Source: Nematostella vectensis
Lineage: Eukaryota; Cnidaria; Anthozoa; Actiniaria; Edwardsiidae
NCBI RefSeq assembly: GCF_932526225.1
Contig: NC_064034.1
Location: forward strand, 5,196,001-5,260,000
DNA length: 64,000 nucleotides
Direction of reading: 5' to 3'
Shown piece after piece: positions 1 through 8,689 of this stretch. The position numbers were made by a program, and so were the translations under genes. Each line of letters begins with the position of its first letter. Position 1 is the stretch's first letter. The notes under the pieces are model-generated. The model was not told the DNA's origin and made no database searches. It worked only from the letters and a program-made list of their open reading frames with translations.

Positions 1-704
1 ATGGTGTAAAATGGTGTGAAGTCGGGCGTTATGAAATTTCCTTTCGTTTATTGAGAAATGATAAGGAAACACTGACAATCCTCTTCATAGTCTATTCCTT
101 ATTCGGATAAGTCGTAAAACGAAATCGGACGTTTTGAGATTCCATTTCCTTATTCGCGAAAACTAACTTGAATAAGGAACAGTTCCCTATTTGTGTCTCT
201 GCCCTAATCTATTGGTTTTACATAGCCTTATCTGGTAGCCAAGATGTTAATTGACAACAAGCACTATCTGTCAAATTGTGGTTTTGTTTGCAAGGTCAAA
301 TTCCTTCTACACGCGTACGTAGTCAATTCAAGCGTGAATATTTCTCCTCTAAATATATTAACGCGTTTGGAAAGAAAGCCCAAGATACAAATACATTTAT
401 TAGATGCGAGGTAGATTTCCTCTCTTTTGCTAGATTCATTTGTGAATCCTTTTGTGATCCTTTTGCAGCAGATAGGGTCTCATGTTCACAGCTCCGTTTA
501 GCAGCAAAGCACGTGAAAGCAACCAGAATTACCCGACGAAAATGCTGTTGGACTTGTTCTGAATAAACTGTAATGCCTAAATACTGTTTCAACTCGAATT
601 AAAATGTATCATGTAAGTACCCCCCCAGCTTTGAATAAGGAACTGAGCGAATAAGGAAACAGACGAACAAGGAACTGCGAATAAGGAACCAACTTCACGC
701 TGGT
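1..704. mobile_element. Right end of a long-terminal-inverted-repeat (foldback/Mutator-like) element, cut by the window edge
   Basis: The block ends in AACTTCACGCTGGT at 704 and carries TTCCTTATTCGGATAAG-type subterminal repeats. It is closely similar to the right arms of the elements ending near 15943 and 18541. The left part lies outside the window. The short ORFs in both strands are also found in the other arms and look fortuitous. The superfamily is inferred from the complete copy, which has a 9-bp target duplication. Confidence 0.6.
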
Positions 705-1274
705 TTGCGAGAAAACGCCAAAAATTGCATTGTTTTGACTTTCGTTGCTATGGTAACGGAAAAACAAAGGTCGGGAGCACTGTAGAAAATCATTCATAAC
801 ATGGAAAGTAATAAAGATATTGAATTGAAACTTTCTAGGCATGTTACTGAATAGTTTGTGGCTCCTTCAAACCCCAAACCCAAAAACAGCAGTTACTTTA
901 AAATTTTCGGCAATTGGTGACTGTAATATCCCCAGGAATGTTTACCCCGATTGGCATTCAGCGGGATGCATACCGTGCTTGCATAAATTTCGTAGATTTA
1001 GTGTGGAGCAACTGCAGAATACCCGTCCACAAAGAGTTAACAATCAGACTTCACACCGATTTCTCGAGACAGTTAATACAATAGCCAGTGTCACACGGAG
1101 CTGAGACGATCACTGCGGGATAACAGCCTGTGTCCGGACAACGTTAATGTATAAGGGATACGAAGGTAAGTCCACAAAAAAACCTCAGCTTTTAAGGATT
1201 GAAAGAAGGTATAAAGGCTATATAATAAGTACTTACGTAAGGGTTAAATGCCGAGGACGGAGGCAGTTCGCCGT
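705..1274. other. Unassigned sequence between the element end and duplicated copy A
   Basis: Plain sequence with no convincing coding potential. An 87-codon plus-strand ORF (841-1104) has no recognisable domain and no counterpart in copy B. Confidence 0.4.
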
Positions 1275-1346
1275 ATAAGAAGATGTGAGTTTCCAGAGAG
1301 AATCGAGAGAAGTTTGGCCAAGTAACCGAGGGAGACGACAGTTTCT

Positions 1347-1607
1347 GCGTTTCGCGAGCGGACCGGTGCCACTTTTATGCTACCAGAAGACTGTTTTGCG
1401 GTGGATTTCTTCCTCATACTGTTTCCAGAAGAACTGATTCAACATATAGTCTTTGAAACAAATAGATATGCCCGCCAGTGCCAACAAACGAAGCCCGAGA
1501 GATCGATAGCGATAGCGCTATATCGAACATTATCACTGATATCTGATATTGAGATTATTATATTATCATTGTTTTCCTCTAATTGTATGCTATTAGATAG
1601 TGGTTAG
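1347..1607 (+). pseudogene. piggyBac-type transposase fragment (copy A)
   Basis: The reading frame gives FRERTGATFMLPED, then DFFLILFPEELIQHIV and ETNRYARQ. This is the pattern at the start of the piggyBac transposase catalytic domain (a G-P-T-like motif, then D-x-F-x-L-F-F, then E-T-N-R-Y-A). Only about 85 residues remain and the frame ends at a stop just before the satellite array; the catalytic aspartates are absent. It is therefore a remnant, or a domesticated exon at best. Copy B carries the same fragment with two amino-acid differences. It lies about 70 bp inside the left edge of the duplication. Confidence 0.6.
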
Positions 1608-2810
1608 ACCCCTTTCCTCTCCTCTCCTCATCCCTCGATATTGTGTTATTTTCGGAGATCATCTTATTTAATCTACTAGACGTCTATTTAGATACCCTCC
1701 TTCCCTCTGCTGGGCCCTCGATATTGTGCTATTATCGGAGACTATCTTATTAGAATCTACTAGATGTCTATTTAAATCCTCTTTTTTCTTCTGCTGGACC
1801 CCTCGATATTGTGATACTATCGGAGATTATCTTATTAGAATCTACTAGATATCTATTTAAATCCTCCTCCTTCTTTCTGCTGGGCCCTCGATATTGTGAT
1901 ACTATCGGAGATTATCTTATTAGAATCTACTAGATGTCTATTTAAATCCTCTTTTTTCTTCTGCCGGACCCCTCGATATTGTGATATTATCGGAGATTAT
2001 CTTATTAGAATCTACTAGATGTCTATTTAAATCCTCTTTTTTCTTCTGCTGGACCCCTCGATATTGTGCTATTATCGGAGACTATCTTATTAGAATCTAC
2101 TAGATGTCTATTTAAATCCTCTTTTTTCTTCTGCTGGACCCCTCGATATTGTGATACTATCGGAGATTATCTTATTAGAATCTACTAGATATCTATTTAA
2201 ATCCTCCTCCTTCTTTCTGCTGGGCCCTCGATATTGTGATACTATCGGAGATTATCTTATTAGAATCTACTAGATGTCTATTTAAATCCTCTTTTTTCTT
2301 CTGCTGGACCCCTCGATATTGTGATATTATCGGAGATTATCTTATTAGAATCTACTAGATATCTATTTAGATCCTCCTCCTTCTTTCTGCTGGACCCTCG
2401 ATATTGTGATGTTATCGGAGATTTTATTATTATCATCTACTAGATGTCTATTTAGATACCCTCCTTCCTTCTGCTCTACCCCTCGATATTATGATACTAT
2501 CGGAGATTATCTTATTAGAATCTTTTAGATATCTATTTAGATACCCTCCTTCCCTCTGCTGGACCCTTGATATTGTGAGATTATCGGAGATTTTCTTATT
2601 ATCATCTACTAGATGTCTATTTTAATCCTCTTTTTTCTTCTGCTGGACCCCTCGATATTATGATATTATCGGAGATTATCTTATTAGAATCTACTAGATA
2701 TCTATTTAGATACCCTCCTTCCCTCTGCTGGACCCTTGATATTGTGATATTATCGGAGATTTTCTTATTATCATCTACTAGAAGTCTATTTAGATACCAT
2801 GGATGCGGGA
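1608..2810. repeat. Satellite array of about 86-bp units (copy A)
   Basis: About 14 units. Each contains CTCGATATTGTGATAYTATC, GGAGATTATCTTATTAGAATC and CTACTAGATGTCTATTTA followed by a pyrimidine-rich stretch. Units in the middle of the array are almost identical, with an alternation of two variants, suggesting recent higher-order amplification. It sits between the piggyBac fragment and the glycosyltransferase promoter region. Confidence 0.9.
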
Positions 2811-3080
2811 AACACCCCGGGGACTACGTGCAACTATAATTTCTTAAAAGCTTATTTAATAACTTCCAGTTTATAATATATTTGCATCATTTCTACTCGG
2901 GTGACTAGAATTTCCCACTGATCGGACCTATCCGCCTCCGCCAAGGGTGTCAGCGATGTTCCCAGATGAGTTCAATAGTGTCCCATGATGCCTCATTCCA
3001 CTGTATGTTAGCTGAGTGTTGCTGCTGCGTCACTATCTCGTTCCTAGAGCCCACGTACCTTTAGACCAGCTGCAAATTCA

Positions 3081-3105
3081 CGCATGCGCAGAAACTAAAC
3101 ACGTG
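3081..3105. promoter_or_regulatory. Candidate promoter motifs of the copy-A glycosyltransferase gene
   Basis: CGCATGCGCA (NRF-1-like, 3081-3090) and an E-box CACGTG (3100-3105) lie about 120 bp before the start codon. A polypyrimidine tract ending TTTGTTTCAG just before GTCCCGTTCTGATG resembles a 3' splice site, so a 5' UTR intron is possible. Both motifs are conserved in copy B. Function is inferred. Confidence 0.35.
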
Positions 3106-3221
3106 ACCTCGGGGAAGTACGCTATTGAATCTACATATCCCGCGAAACCCCGCGAGAAAAAGAGGAAGAGAACGACTCTTTAAGATTTCGGTGTTTCCAT
3201 TTTGTTTCAGGTCCCGTTCTG

Positions 3222-4148
3222 ATGAAACGCAAGATTTACCAACTCCTGTGCAGAGCACGCCCCCGACTTGTTATTCTGTTCGCACTGTTTACTGGACTTG
3301 TATACTTTAGTCTTCTGAACACCATAACTGTCAAAGAACTTACTTTGGGACACAAAGATGATAGACACAGGACGAAACTGATCTCCAGTAAGACCTGCCA
3401 CTCTAAAGTAAATCTACTGATCCTAGTATCGAGCTATGTTGGCAACGCTGCCAGGAGGAAAGAAATCCGCTTTACCTGGGGTACGGATTTTTTGCCATCA
3501 CCCCGATGGAGAACAGTGTTCCTCATAGGCGCTAACGATAACCAAGAGGAGATGAGACTGATGGCAGCTGAAGATAGACTCTACGGTGACCTGATTACGA
3601 GCGAGTACAGGGAGGGTTTTTTTAATATGAGCTATAAAGTAGCAATGGGTTTTGAGTGGGCGATGCGCTACTGCCCGTTTGATTTCATGCTCAAGTCGGA
3701 CGATGATGTGTTCGTGAACCCGTACGCGATGCTACAGTACTTAGCCAAGTCAGCTCCACGAAGTAACCTCTACATGGGGAATCTCATGATTAACAGCCCT
3801 GTTCTCCGGTCCGGCCGTTACGCTGTGTCGGAACAAGAGCTAAGCAAGACGTATTTTGAACCGTATTGTAGTGGCGGCGGCATACTGATGTCTTCAGATG
3901 TGGTCAGAAAATTCATGGAGTTTTACGATGTACAGGCGCCGCTTAAAATAGACGATGCCTACTTGGGTGAGCTTGCTAAGAAAGCGGGAGTCCCTGTGAA
4001 GGAAAATGGCAACTTCCGTATGTACGAGAACAGCTGCGTCTTCCGTAATTGGACCTTAGTTCAGCATCCTGCAAAGGGCGATTGCCTTCAGAAACTGTAT
4101 AAAGGGTTGCAAGACGTGCTGTCCACGTACGATCTGTACAGTATATAG
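3222..4148 (+). CDS. Beta-1,3-galactosyltransferase family protein (GT31), copy A
   Basis: A 308-residue single-exon type II Golgi membrane enzyme predicted to transfer a UDP-activated sugar (galactose or N-acetylglucosamine) in beta-1,3 linkage onto glycans. Residues 1-15 are a basic cytoplasmic stub and 16-34 a signal-anchor helix (LVILFALFTGLVYFSLL). The GT31 motifs follow in order: RRKEIRFTWG (78-87), DLITSEYREGFFNMSYK (123-139), FMLKSDDDVFVN with the metal-binding D-D-D at 160-162, EPYCSGGGILMS (213-224) and IDDAYLG (243-249), where the usual E-D-V is I-D-D. N-glycosylation sites are N135-M-S and N276-W-T. Length and motif spacing fit the family. The start is the first in-frame ATG, before the anchor, and is conserved in copy B. 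The acceptor sugar cannot be predicted. A second copy lies at 23254-24180. Confidence 0.93.
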   Translation: MKRKIYQLLCRARPRLVILFALFTGLVYFSLLNTITVKELTLGHKDDRHRTKLISSKTCHSKVNLLILVSSYVGNAARRKEIRFTWGTDFLPSPRWRTVFLIGANDNQEEMRLMAAEDRLYGDLITSEYREGFFNMSYKVAMGFEWAMRYCPFDFMLKSDDDVFVNPYAMLQYLAKSAPRSNLYMGNLMINSPVLRSGRYAVSEQELSKTYFEPYCSGGGILMSSDVVRKFMEFYDVQAPLKIDDAYLGELAKKAGVPVKENGNFRMYENSCVFRNWTLVQHPAKGDCLQKLYKGLQDVLSTYDLYSI

Positions 4149-6091
4149 CAGGCAAAAGTCAGCAAAGTAATAATTACCAAGCAATTAAAATAAGATCTGA
4201 CTTTTCCCAAGCAATTAGAGAGACGATCTATTCTACGGACTATGGTAGGCAAAACTCAAAATATTTTTTCTAGCAATAACATGTAGAGTTTTACCAAACA
4301 CATACGATCGCAGTAACATATACGTTTTCTATGGTCTTAATCAGCAGTCAAAAATCTGTATTACACCAATCATTTTTATTCATCCTAGAAAGAAATTATT
4401 TTTTTCAATTATGAAAAGTTGGAGTCTATCTATAGCCGGTTTGGCATGGTAAAATAAAATAAATGGAAAAAAGAGTGTGATGAAACCTAATTAGCGTAAC
4501 ACAAATCACGACTATGATAACTGCAAATAAATCTCAAACGCTTCGAATTGCGAAGTCCTTTATGTCATAGGCACTTGTTTAAAAGCTAGCTCTAACGTAA
4601 ACTCCATTTCTTTTTAATCATTTGGCATTACAAAATTCGCTAATAGATGGCTTTTTTTTTGAAAAGTGTTTCGAAATTTGTTTCAATTATAGGCTTTTGT
4701 TTTTAATACCGTGTGGCCAAGTGTCGCCACATCTTACCAAGAATAAATTTCGAAACTTTTGTTTGATTGAAACAGGGGGCCCTCTTATTGATGTAGAGGT
4801 GACAATCACTATACAAATCATCATTATTAGAAAGCATTGGAGCAAAACTTTGTCTGAAAGATAAACCTTTGTTTGTTATATCTAAGAATTTAAGAGTTTC
4901 ATAAACATATTTATTTGTGTAATTATGACACATCTGTTTTGGGGTTTACTATTGAAGCCTTATTTTCTCGTTAAATTTCAATTAGGGTGATGAAAGTGTA
5001 GTACTTCACACTCGCCCGCTACCGATGAAATTGCATAAAAGCAAACGTATTCTAATTTTTATTATAATAACGGTGCTCGTAAATGAACGGTTTTTTTGTG
5101 ACGTCGACCAGGCAGAGAAAGGAATTGGCAGAATTTTAACCCCCCCCCCCCAAAAAAAAAGGAGAGTTTGTGCTTCTCATCAGTGTTATAACATAGCATT
5201 TAGGCAAAGAGTAAAAATTATACATATATTTAAAGGTGGTATTTTATGGCAGAAATAAATGTTGATTCTTCTCAGCACAACACAGGGGCCAAGACAAATT
5301 GTGGATATACCTGAAATATCACAGGTATCCCAGTTAACCCTTTCCGCAAGGCTCACTTTTGTTTAAAAGACTTTTTTTATTCTGATTACTGGTACTGGTT
5401 ACAGCAGCAGAAAAAAGTTCATAGCTGTCAACAATTATTGTGCACGATTAGTGAAAAGTGATAATTGCTTTCTCCCAAAGCGTTTTGTTTGTATAGATTT
5501 ATTTTTGGCAATAATTAGATGCGTGAATAGAGTTTGTTCAAATAAAGAACAAAAGAAGGGTTTTTTCCCGGCTCGATTACATGTAAATCAAATTTTTCCA
5601 TAATTATAAGTATTTGAAGCAATATCTTCCTCCTTTTTATCACAAAAGTACAAGGATAGAACGCTGCTGCAGCTAAGATATAGTTCTCTGTATTTGTTTT
5701 GACCTAGGACTACTCCGCAGATACGTGATCCATCACTCTGGGTGAAAGTAAAATGGCAAAGCGCACATTTGAATCGACTTTCACATTCACACTTAAGTAG
5801 AATTAATTCAGCAAAGAAATACCGGCAATCTGGGAGTAAACTCGCAAAGCTGAGAGTGGGCGGACATTTGACTCGATACCCCCATTCATACCGACTTGTC
5901 TTGACTTCATGTTAAAAGCATAGCTGAAGCACAGCTATAGATTCGCGCACACGGGTGGCGTGATACCCTTCCCTTAGTCCAGACCTGGGACTCTCTTTGC
6001 GCTCGACATTCTGGCTCGCGTGAGAATGTTGAGCGCAAACCTTCCCTCAGTTAGCTCTTTTAGAACAGGTATCCTGGCTGCCTGGGTCTGA
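4149..6091. other. 3' flank of the copy-A glycosyltransferase and noncoding sequence
   Basis: AT-rich flank with AATAAA-like signals (ATTAAAATAAG near 4186, AATAAAATAAATGG near 4452). A C10A9 homopolymer pair occurs near 5141-5160. It is colinear with 24181-26096 in copy B. No gene was recognised. Confidence 0.4.
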
Positions 6092-6096
6092 CTTAC

Positions 6097-6406
6097 TTGC
6101 ACAATCGAGGGTCTGTGCGGTCCGAAGCAAGCAAGTGACGGAACCTCTTGGAGCAGTTCTGGCCGGCAACCAGGTACTGATCGCTACACGGGATGTGCGC
6201 ACGGAGTCTTGCGGGCAGGCGGGAGAGCTGGTCCAGCTCCACGTCCGTGCAGTAGAACTGTGCACTCCCCATGACCTCAAGCATTAGTAAGGCGAGCTGG
6301 ATGATCCCGCGCCATCCCGCGCGCGTGTCCCGAAAGCAAGTGAGCAGCGTGTGATTGTAGCACTGCTCCACGTGGGTCTGGTATAATGAGCTGTGAGATA
6401 TGAACA
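6097..6406 (-). CDS. Orphan cysteine-rich coding exon (copy A), unrecognised
   Basis: On the minus strand a frame of about 98 residues is bounded by a plausible acceptor (TATCTCACAG) and a donor (GCAA|GTAAGT). It contains six cysteines and motifs such as VEQCYNHTLLTCF, FYCTDVELDQL and HIPCSDQYLVAGQNC, giving the look of a secreted disulphide-rich domain. No start codon, signal peptide or partner exons were found nearby, so this may be an isolated exon carried by the duplication. Copy B has a frameshifting deletion. I do not recognise the family. Confidence 0.4.
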
Positions 6407-6591
6407 GTGGTCAGAGAACATGTCTCTCGATAACTATTCTAGTCAGGCAGGATATCGTGCGTGCGTTACGATTTCCAAGTCAAGAGCAAGTGTGTGATTC
6501 TTTACGTAATGACAGACATCATTCTATCATTGCTAGAAAGCGATGATACGTTTGGTTTGGTAATTGGAAGAGATTGATATATATATATATG

Positions 6592-8141
6592 GTTGAAGGC
6601 TTTCATAGAAAGTGCTCAATACTCGAGAGTAGAGCGGTGTATAGTGTTGGTTTGAGAAAAATACAAACTACATAGGTTTCCCTACAGGTCTGTTTCGTGG
6701 TTGCCCACTCATAAGGGGATTTAATGAGAATATTCCTACCATCGTATATATACTATTAACATTGAAATTTACATAATAATAGACTGATAGTTTTAGCTAA
6801 GGCGGCAAGAGGAACAATAGCGAGTTACATAAATATGCAGGGCGGAACGTGTGAAAAATTGATAGCGCGAAAATTTAACGGTGACGGGATTAACAGTTCT
6901 AATTGTTTCGTAGCAGGGCTTTGTTTCTGTGGCGGCACGAGGACACGAGTTCATTGCGTTTATTTAGAGTTGATAGTTTGGGTTGGCAGATGATCGTCAG
7001 CTTTTCCTTGAGGCAGAGGTTGCAACGCTTAGTGGTACTGTTGTAGGCGGAGTGGGAAGAAAGAATGCGCCATGAAATAAAGTACTCAATCATGTTGTCC
7101 TTGAGAGTCCAGACGTGTTTGCTGAGTTCGGTGAAGTTTCTGTGTTTGGCGTGTCGGAATGATGCGGTGTGGTTTCTGTACCTGGTCTTGAAGCTGTTTT
7201 CAGTGAGCCCGACGTATGTTTCCGAGGTGTTGTTGTCTTTTCGAGTTACGGTAGCTTGGTAGATAACAGATGTCTGTAGGCAGTTTCCGTCTAGAGGGCA
7301 GGTGTCTTTCTGTCGGCAGTTGCATGTCTTGTTGTTGGTAGTGGTAGGGGCGGAGTTGGCGATCTCGGTGGCCGACGATGCGGTGATGATGCGCTTGTTG
7401 TGGTTGTCGATGATCTGTTTGGTGTTGTTCATGCAGCTGTAACTGATTTTGATGGTGTTTCTGTTGAAGATTTTACGGAGGTGGTTGTCTTTCGGGAAGT
7501 GCTTGTCTATCAGGGTGAGGAATCTGTGGCCGATGTTGGTGCTGGTGTTCTTGCTGAAGGGCGGGTTGTACCATAGGATGTTGTTGCGTTTGCGGGTTTT
7601 TCGGTTGGTTACGGTGTTGGGATCGTAGCGTAGCGTGTAGTTGTATCCGCTATCGTCGAGTGCTTTCTGGTAAGGCGGCGCGGTCTGGTCAAAGGAGGCT
7701 TGGTCTGAAGATAGGGCAGATAGGCGTCTGTTGATACCAGCAGGGATGTTCTTGGTGATGGAGGGCGGGTGGTTGCTCTCACGGTGGACATATTGTAGCG
7801 AGGAGTTCGGCTTTGTATAAGGCTGGTGTGCATTACGTTTTAGGTCGAGGGTGACGTCTAGGAAATTGACAACTTGTTTGTTTGCCTCAATGGTGATTCG
7901 GAGTCCGTTGTTGTTGAAGATGCGGCATAGTTCCTTTTTTAGGTTTTCGGTGGTTCTGGGTGTGGCGTTGGTGATGGCTAGTCCGTCGTCGCGGTAAATT
8001 CCTACGTTCATATTGAGGTCCTGAAGTTGGGAGAGAAGGAAGTTGCCTACAAGTTCACAGGTTTCTGCGCCATCGAAGCTCCCCATCGTAACATCAAATA
8101 TCGTGTTGCTTTTCTTCTGCCAGGGTGTTTGGTTGTGGACC
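6592..8141 (-). mobile_element. 5'-truncated Penelope-like retroelement inserted in a TA microsatellite
   Basis: The segment is flanked by (TA)n on both sides (before 6592 and from about 8143). Copy B has only the uninterrupted TA repeat here, so this is a clean presence/absence polymorphism between the copies. It holds the C-terminal half of the reverse transcriptase and the GIY-YIG domain on the minus strand, then about 300 bp of 3' region containing CTGTTTCGTGGTTGCCC. Truncation of the upstream part is typical of retroelements primed at the target. Confidence 0.8.
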
Positions 8142-8143
8142 AT
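6899..8143 (-). CDS. Penelope-like element protein: partial reverse transcriptase plus GIY-YIG endonuclease
   Basis: A 414-residue open frame, truncated at its N-terminus. Visible RT parts are the motif-B-like segment near residues 17-40 (FDVTMGSFDGAE), the catalytic box GIYRDDGLAI (motif C, about residue 50) and VNFLDVTLDL (motif E); motif A is missing, so it cannot be active. The C-terminal part has a C-x-C...C-P-L-x-G-x-C zinc-like cluster followed by VIYQATV, ETYVGLTENSFKTRYRNH and LSKHVWTLKD, the GIY-YIG endonuclease signature of Penelope-like elements. Both strands also carry shorter shadow ORFs. Confidence 0.88.
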   Translation of the reverse strand: MVHNQTPWQKKSNTIFDVTMGSFDGAETCELVGNFLLSQLQDLNMNVGIYRDDGLAITNATPRTTENLKKELCRIFNNNGLRITIEANKQVVNFLDVTLDLKRNAHQPYTKPNSSLQYVHRESNHPPSITKNIPAGINRRLSALSSDQASFDQTAPPYQKALDDSGYNYTLRYDPNTVTNRKTRKRNNILWYNPPFSKNTSTNIGHRFLTLIDKHFPKDNHLRKIFNRNTIKISYSCMNNTKQIIDNHNKRIITASSATEIANSAPTTTNNKTCNCRQKDTCPLDGNCLQTSVIYQATVTRKDNNTSETYVGLTENSFKTRYRNHTASFRHAKHRNFTELSKHVWTLKDNMIEYFISWRILSSHSAYNSTTKRCNLCLKEKLTIICQPKLSTLNKRNELVSSCRHRNKALLRNN

Positions 8144-8344
8144 ATATATATATATATTTTATCTTATTTCACCCAGGCCCTTACCCAGGATTTTTCTTGG
8201 GGGGGGGGGGGGGGGTGTGGCTGTGGAATCCGTAAAAATGAACCTTATTTTTCCGGACTTTGAAAGCACACTAGCATACACACATTGGCACCAGTCGGGC
8301 CAAGACGGGACGCTAGCAGAGTCTATTACCCGTGAAGTTCGGCA

Positions 8345-8386
8345 ACCATGGACAGCCGTTTCGTCCTTAGGACTCGTCAGCATGGC
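8345..8386 (-). ncRNA. Hammerhead ribozyme motif, minus strand (copy A)
   Basis: On the minus strand the core is CTGACGA (8374-8380), stem II GTCC-TAA-GGAC, GAAA (8359-8362), a very short stem III (A-C with G-U around a 4-base loop) and the cleavage triplet GTC ending at 8351. Stem I GCCATG pairs with CATGGT, with one wobble. All conserved core bases are present. Minimal stem III is known for hammerheads in Penelope-like elements and retrozymes, where dimers are more active. Confidence 0.75.
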
Positions 8387-8448
8387 ATAGCCGGTTTGCC
8401 TCAGTTAAACTTCATGCCGATGAAGTTTAACTGAGGCAAACCGGCTAT

Positions 8449-8493
8449 ACCATGCTGACGAGTCCTAATAAGGACGAAACAGCTGTCCGTGGT
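8449..8493 (+). ncRNA. Hammerhead ribozyme motif, plus strand (copy A)
   Basis: Core CTGACGA (8455-8461), stem II GTCC/GGAC around TAATAA, GAAA (8476-8479), short stem III C80-G85 with loop AGCT, and cleavage triplet GTC (8485-8487). Stem I ACCATG (8449-8454) pairs with CGTGGT (8488-8493) with one G-U pair. It is the mirror partner of the minus-strand motif at 8345-8386. Confidence 0.8.
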
Positions 8494-8689
8494 TGCCGAA
8501 CTGCACGGGTAATAGACTGTGCTAGCGTCCCGTCTTGGCCCGACTGGTGCCAATGTGTGTATGCTAGTGTGCTTCTAAAGTCCTTATTTTTGCGGAGGAA
8601 GGGGGGGGGGGGGGGGGTGAGTTCTCTGATAAAAACCACCCCCGAAAGAACAAAGATGGGGTTTTTAAGCCTTTGCAGTATCTCCACGG

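Larger units (their letters stand above)
8258..8582. repeat. Long inverted repeat carrying two hammerhead motifs (copy A)
   Basis: Arms of about 158 bp (8258-8415 and 8420-8582) are separated by the 4-base loop GCCG. The arms end internally in ACTTCAT/ATGAAGT and share CACACTAGCATACACACATTGG. Poly-G tracts lie outside both arms (about 8201 and 8598). A transcript could fold into a long hairpin. Confidence 0.8.
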
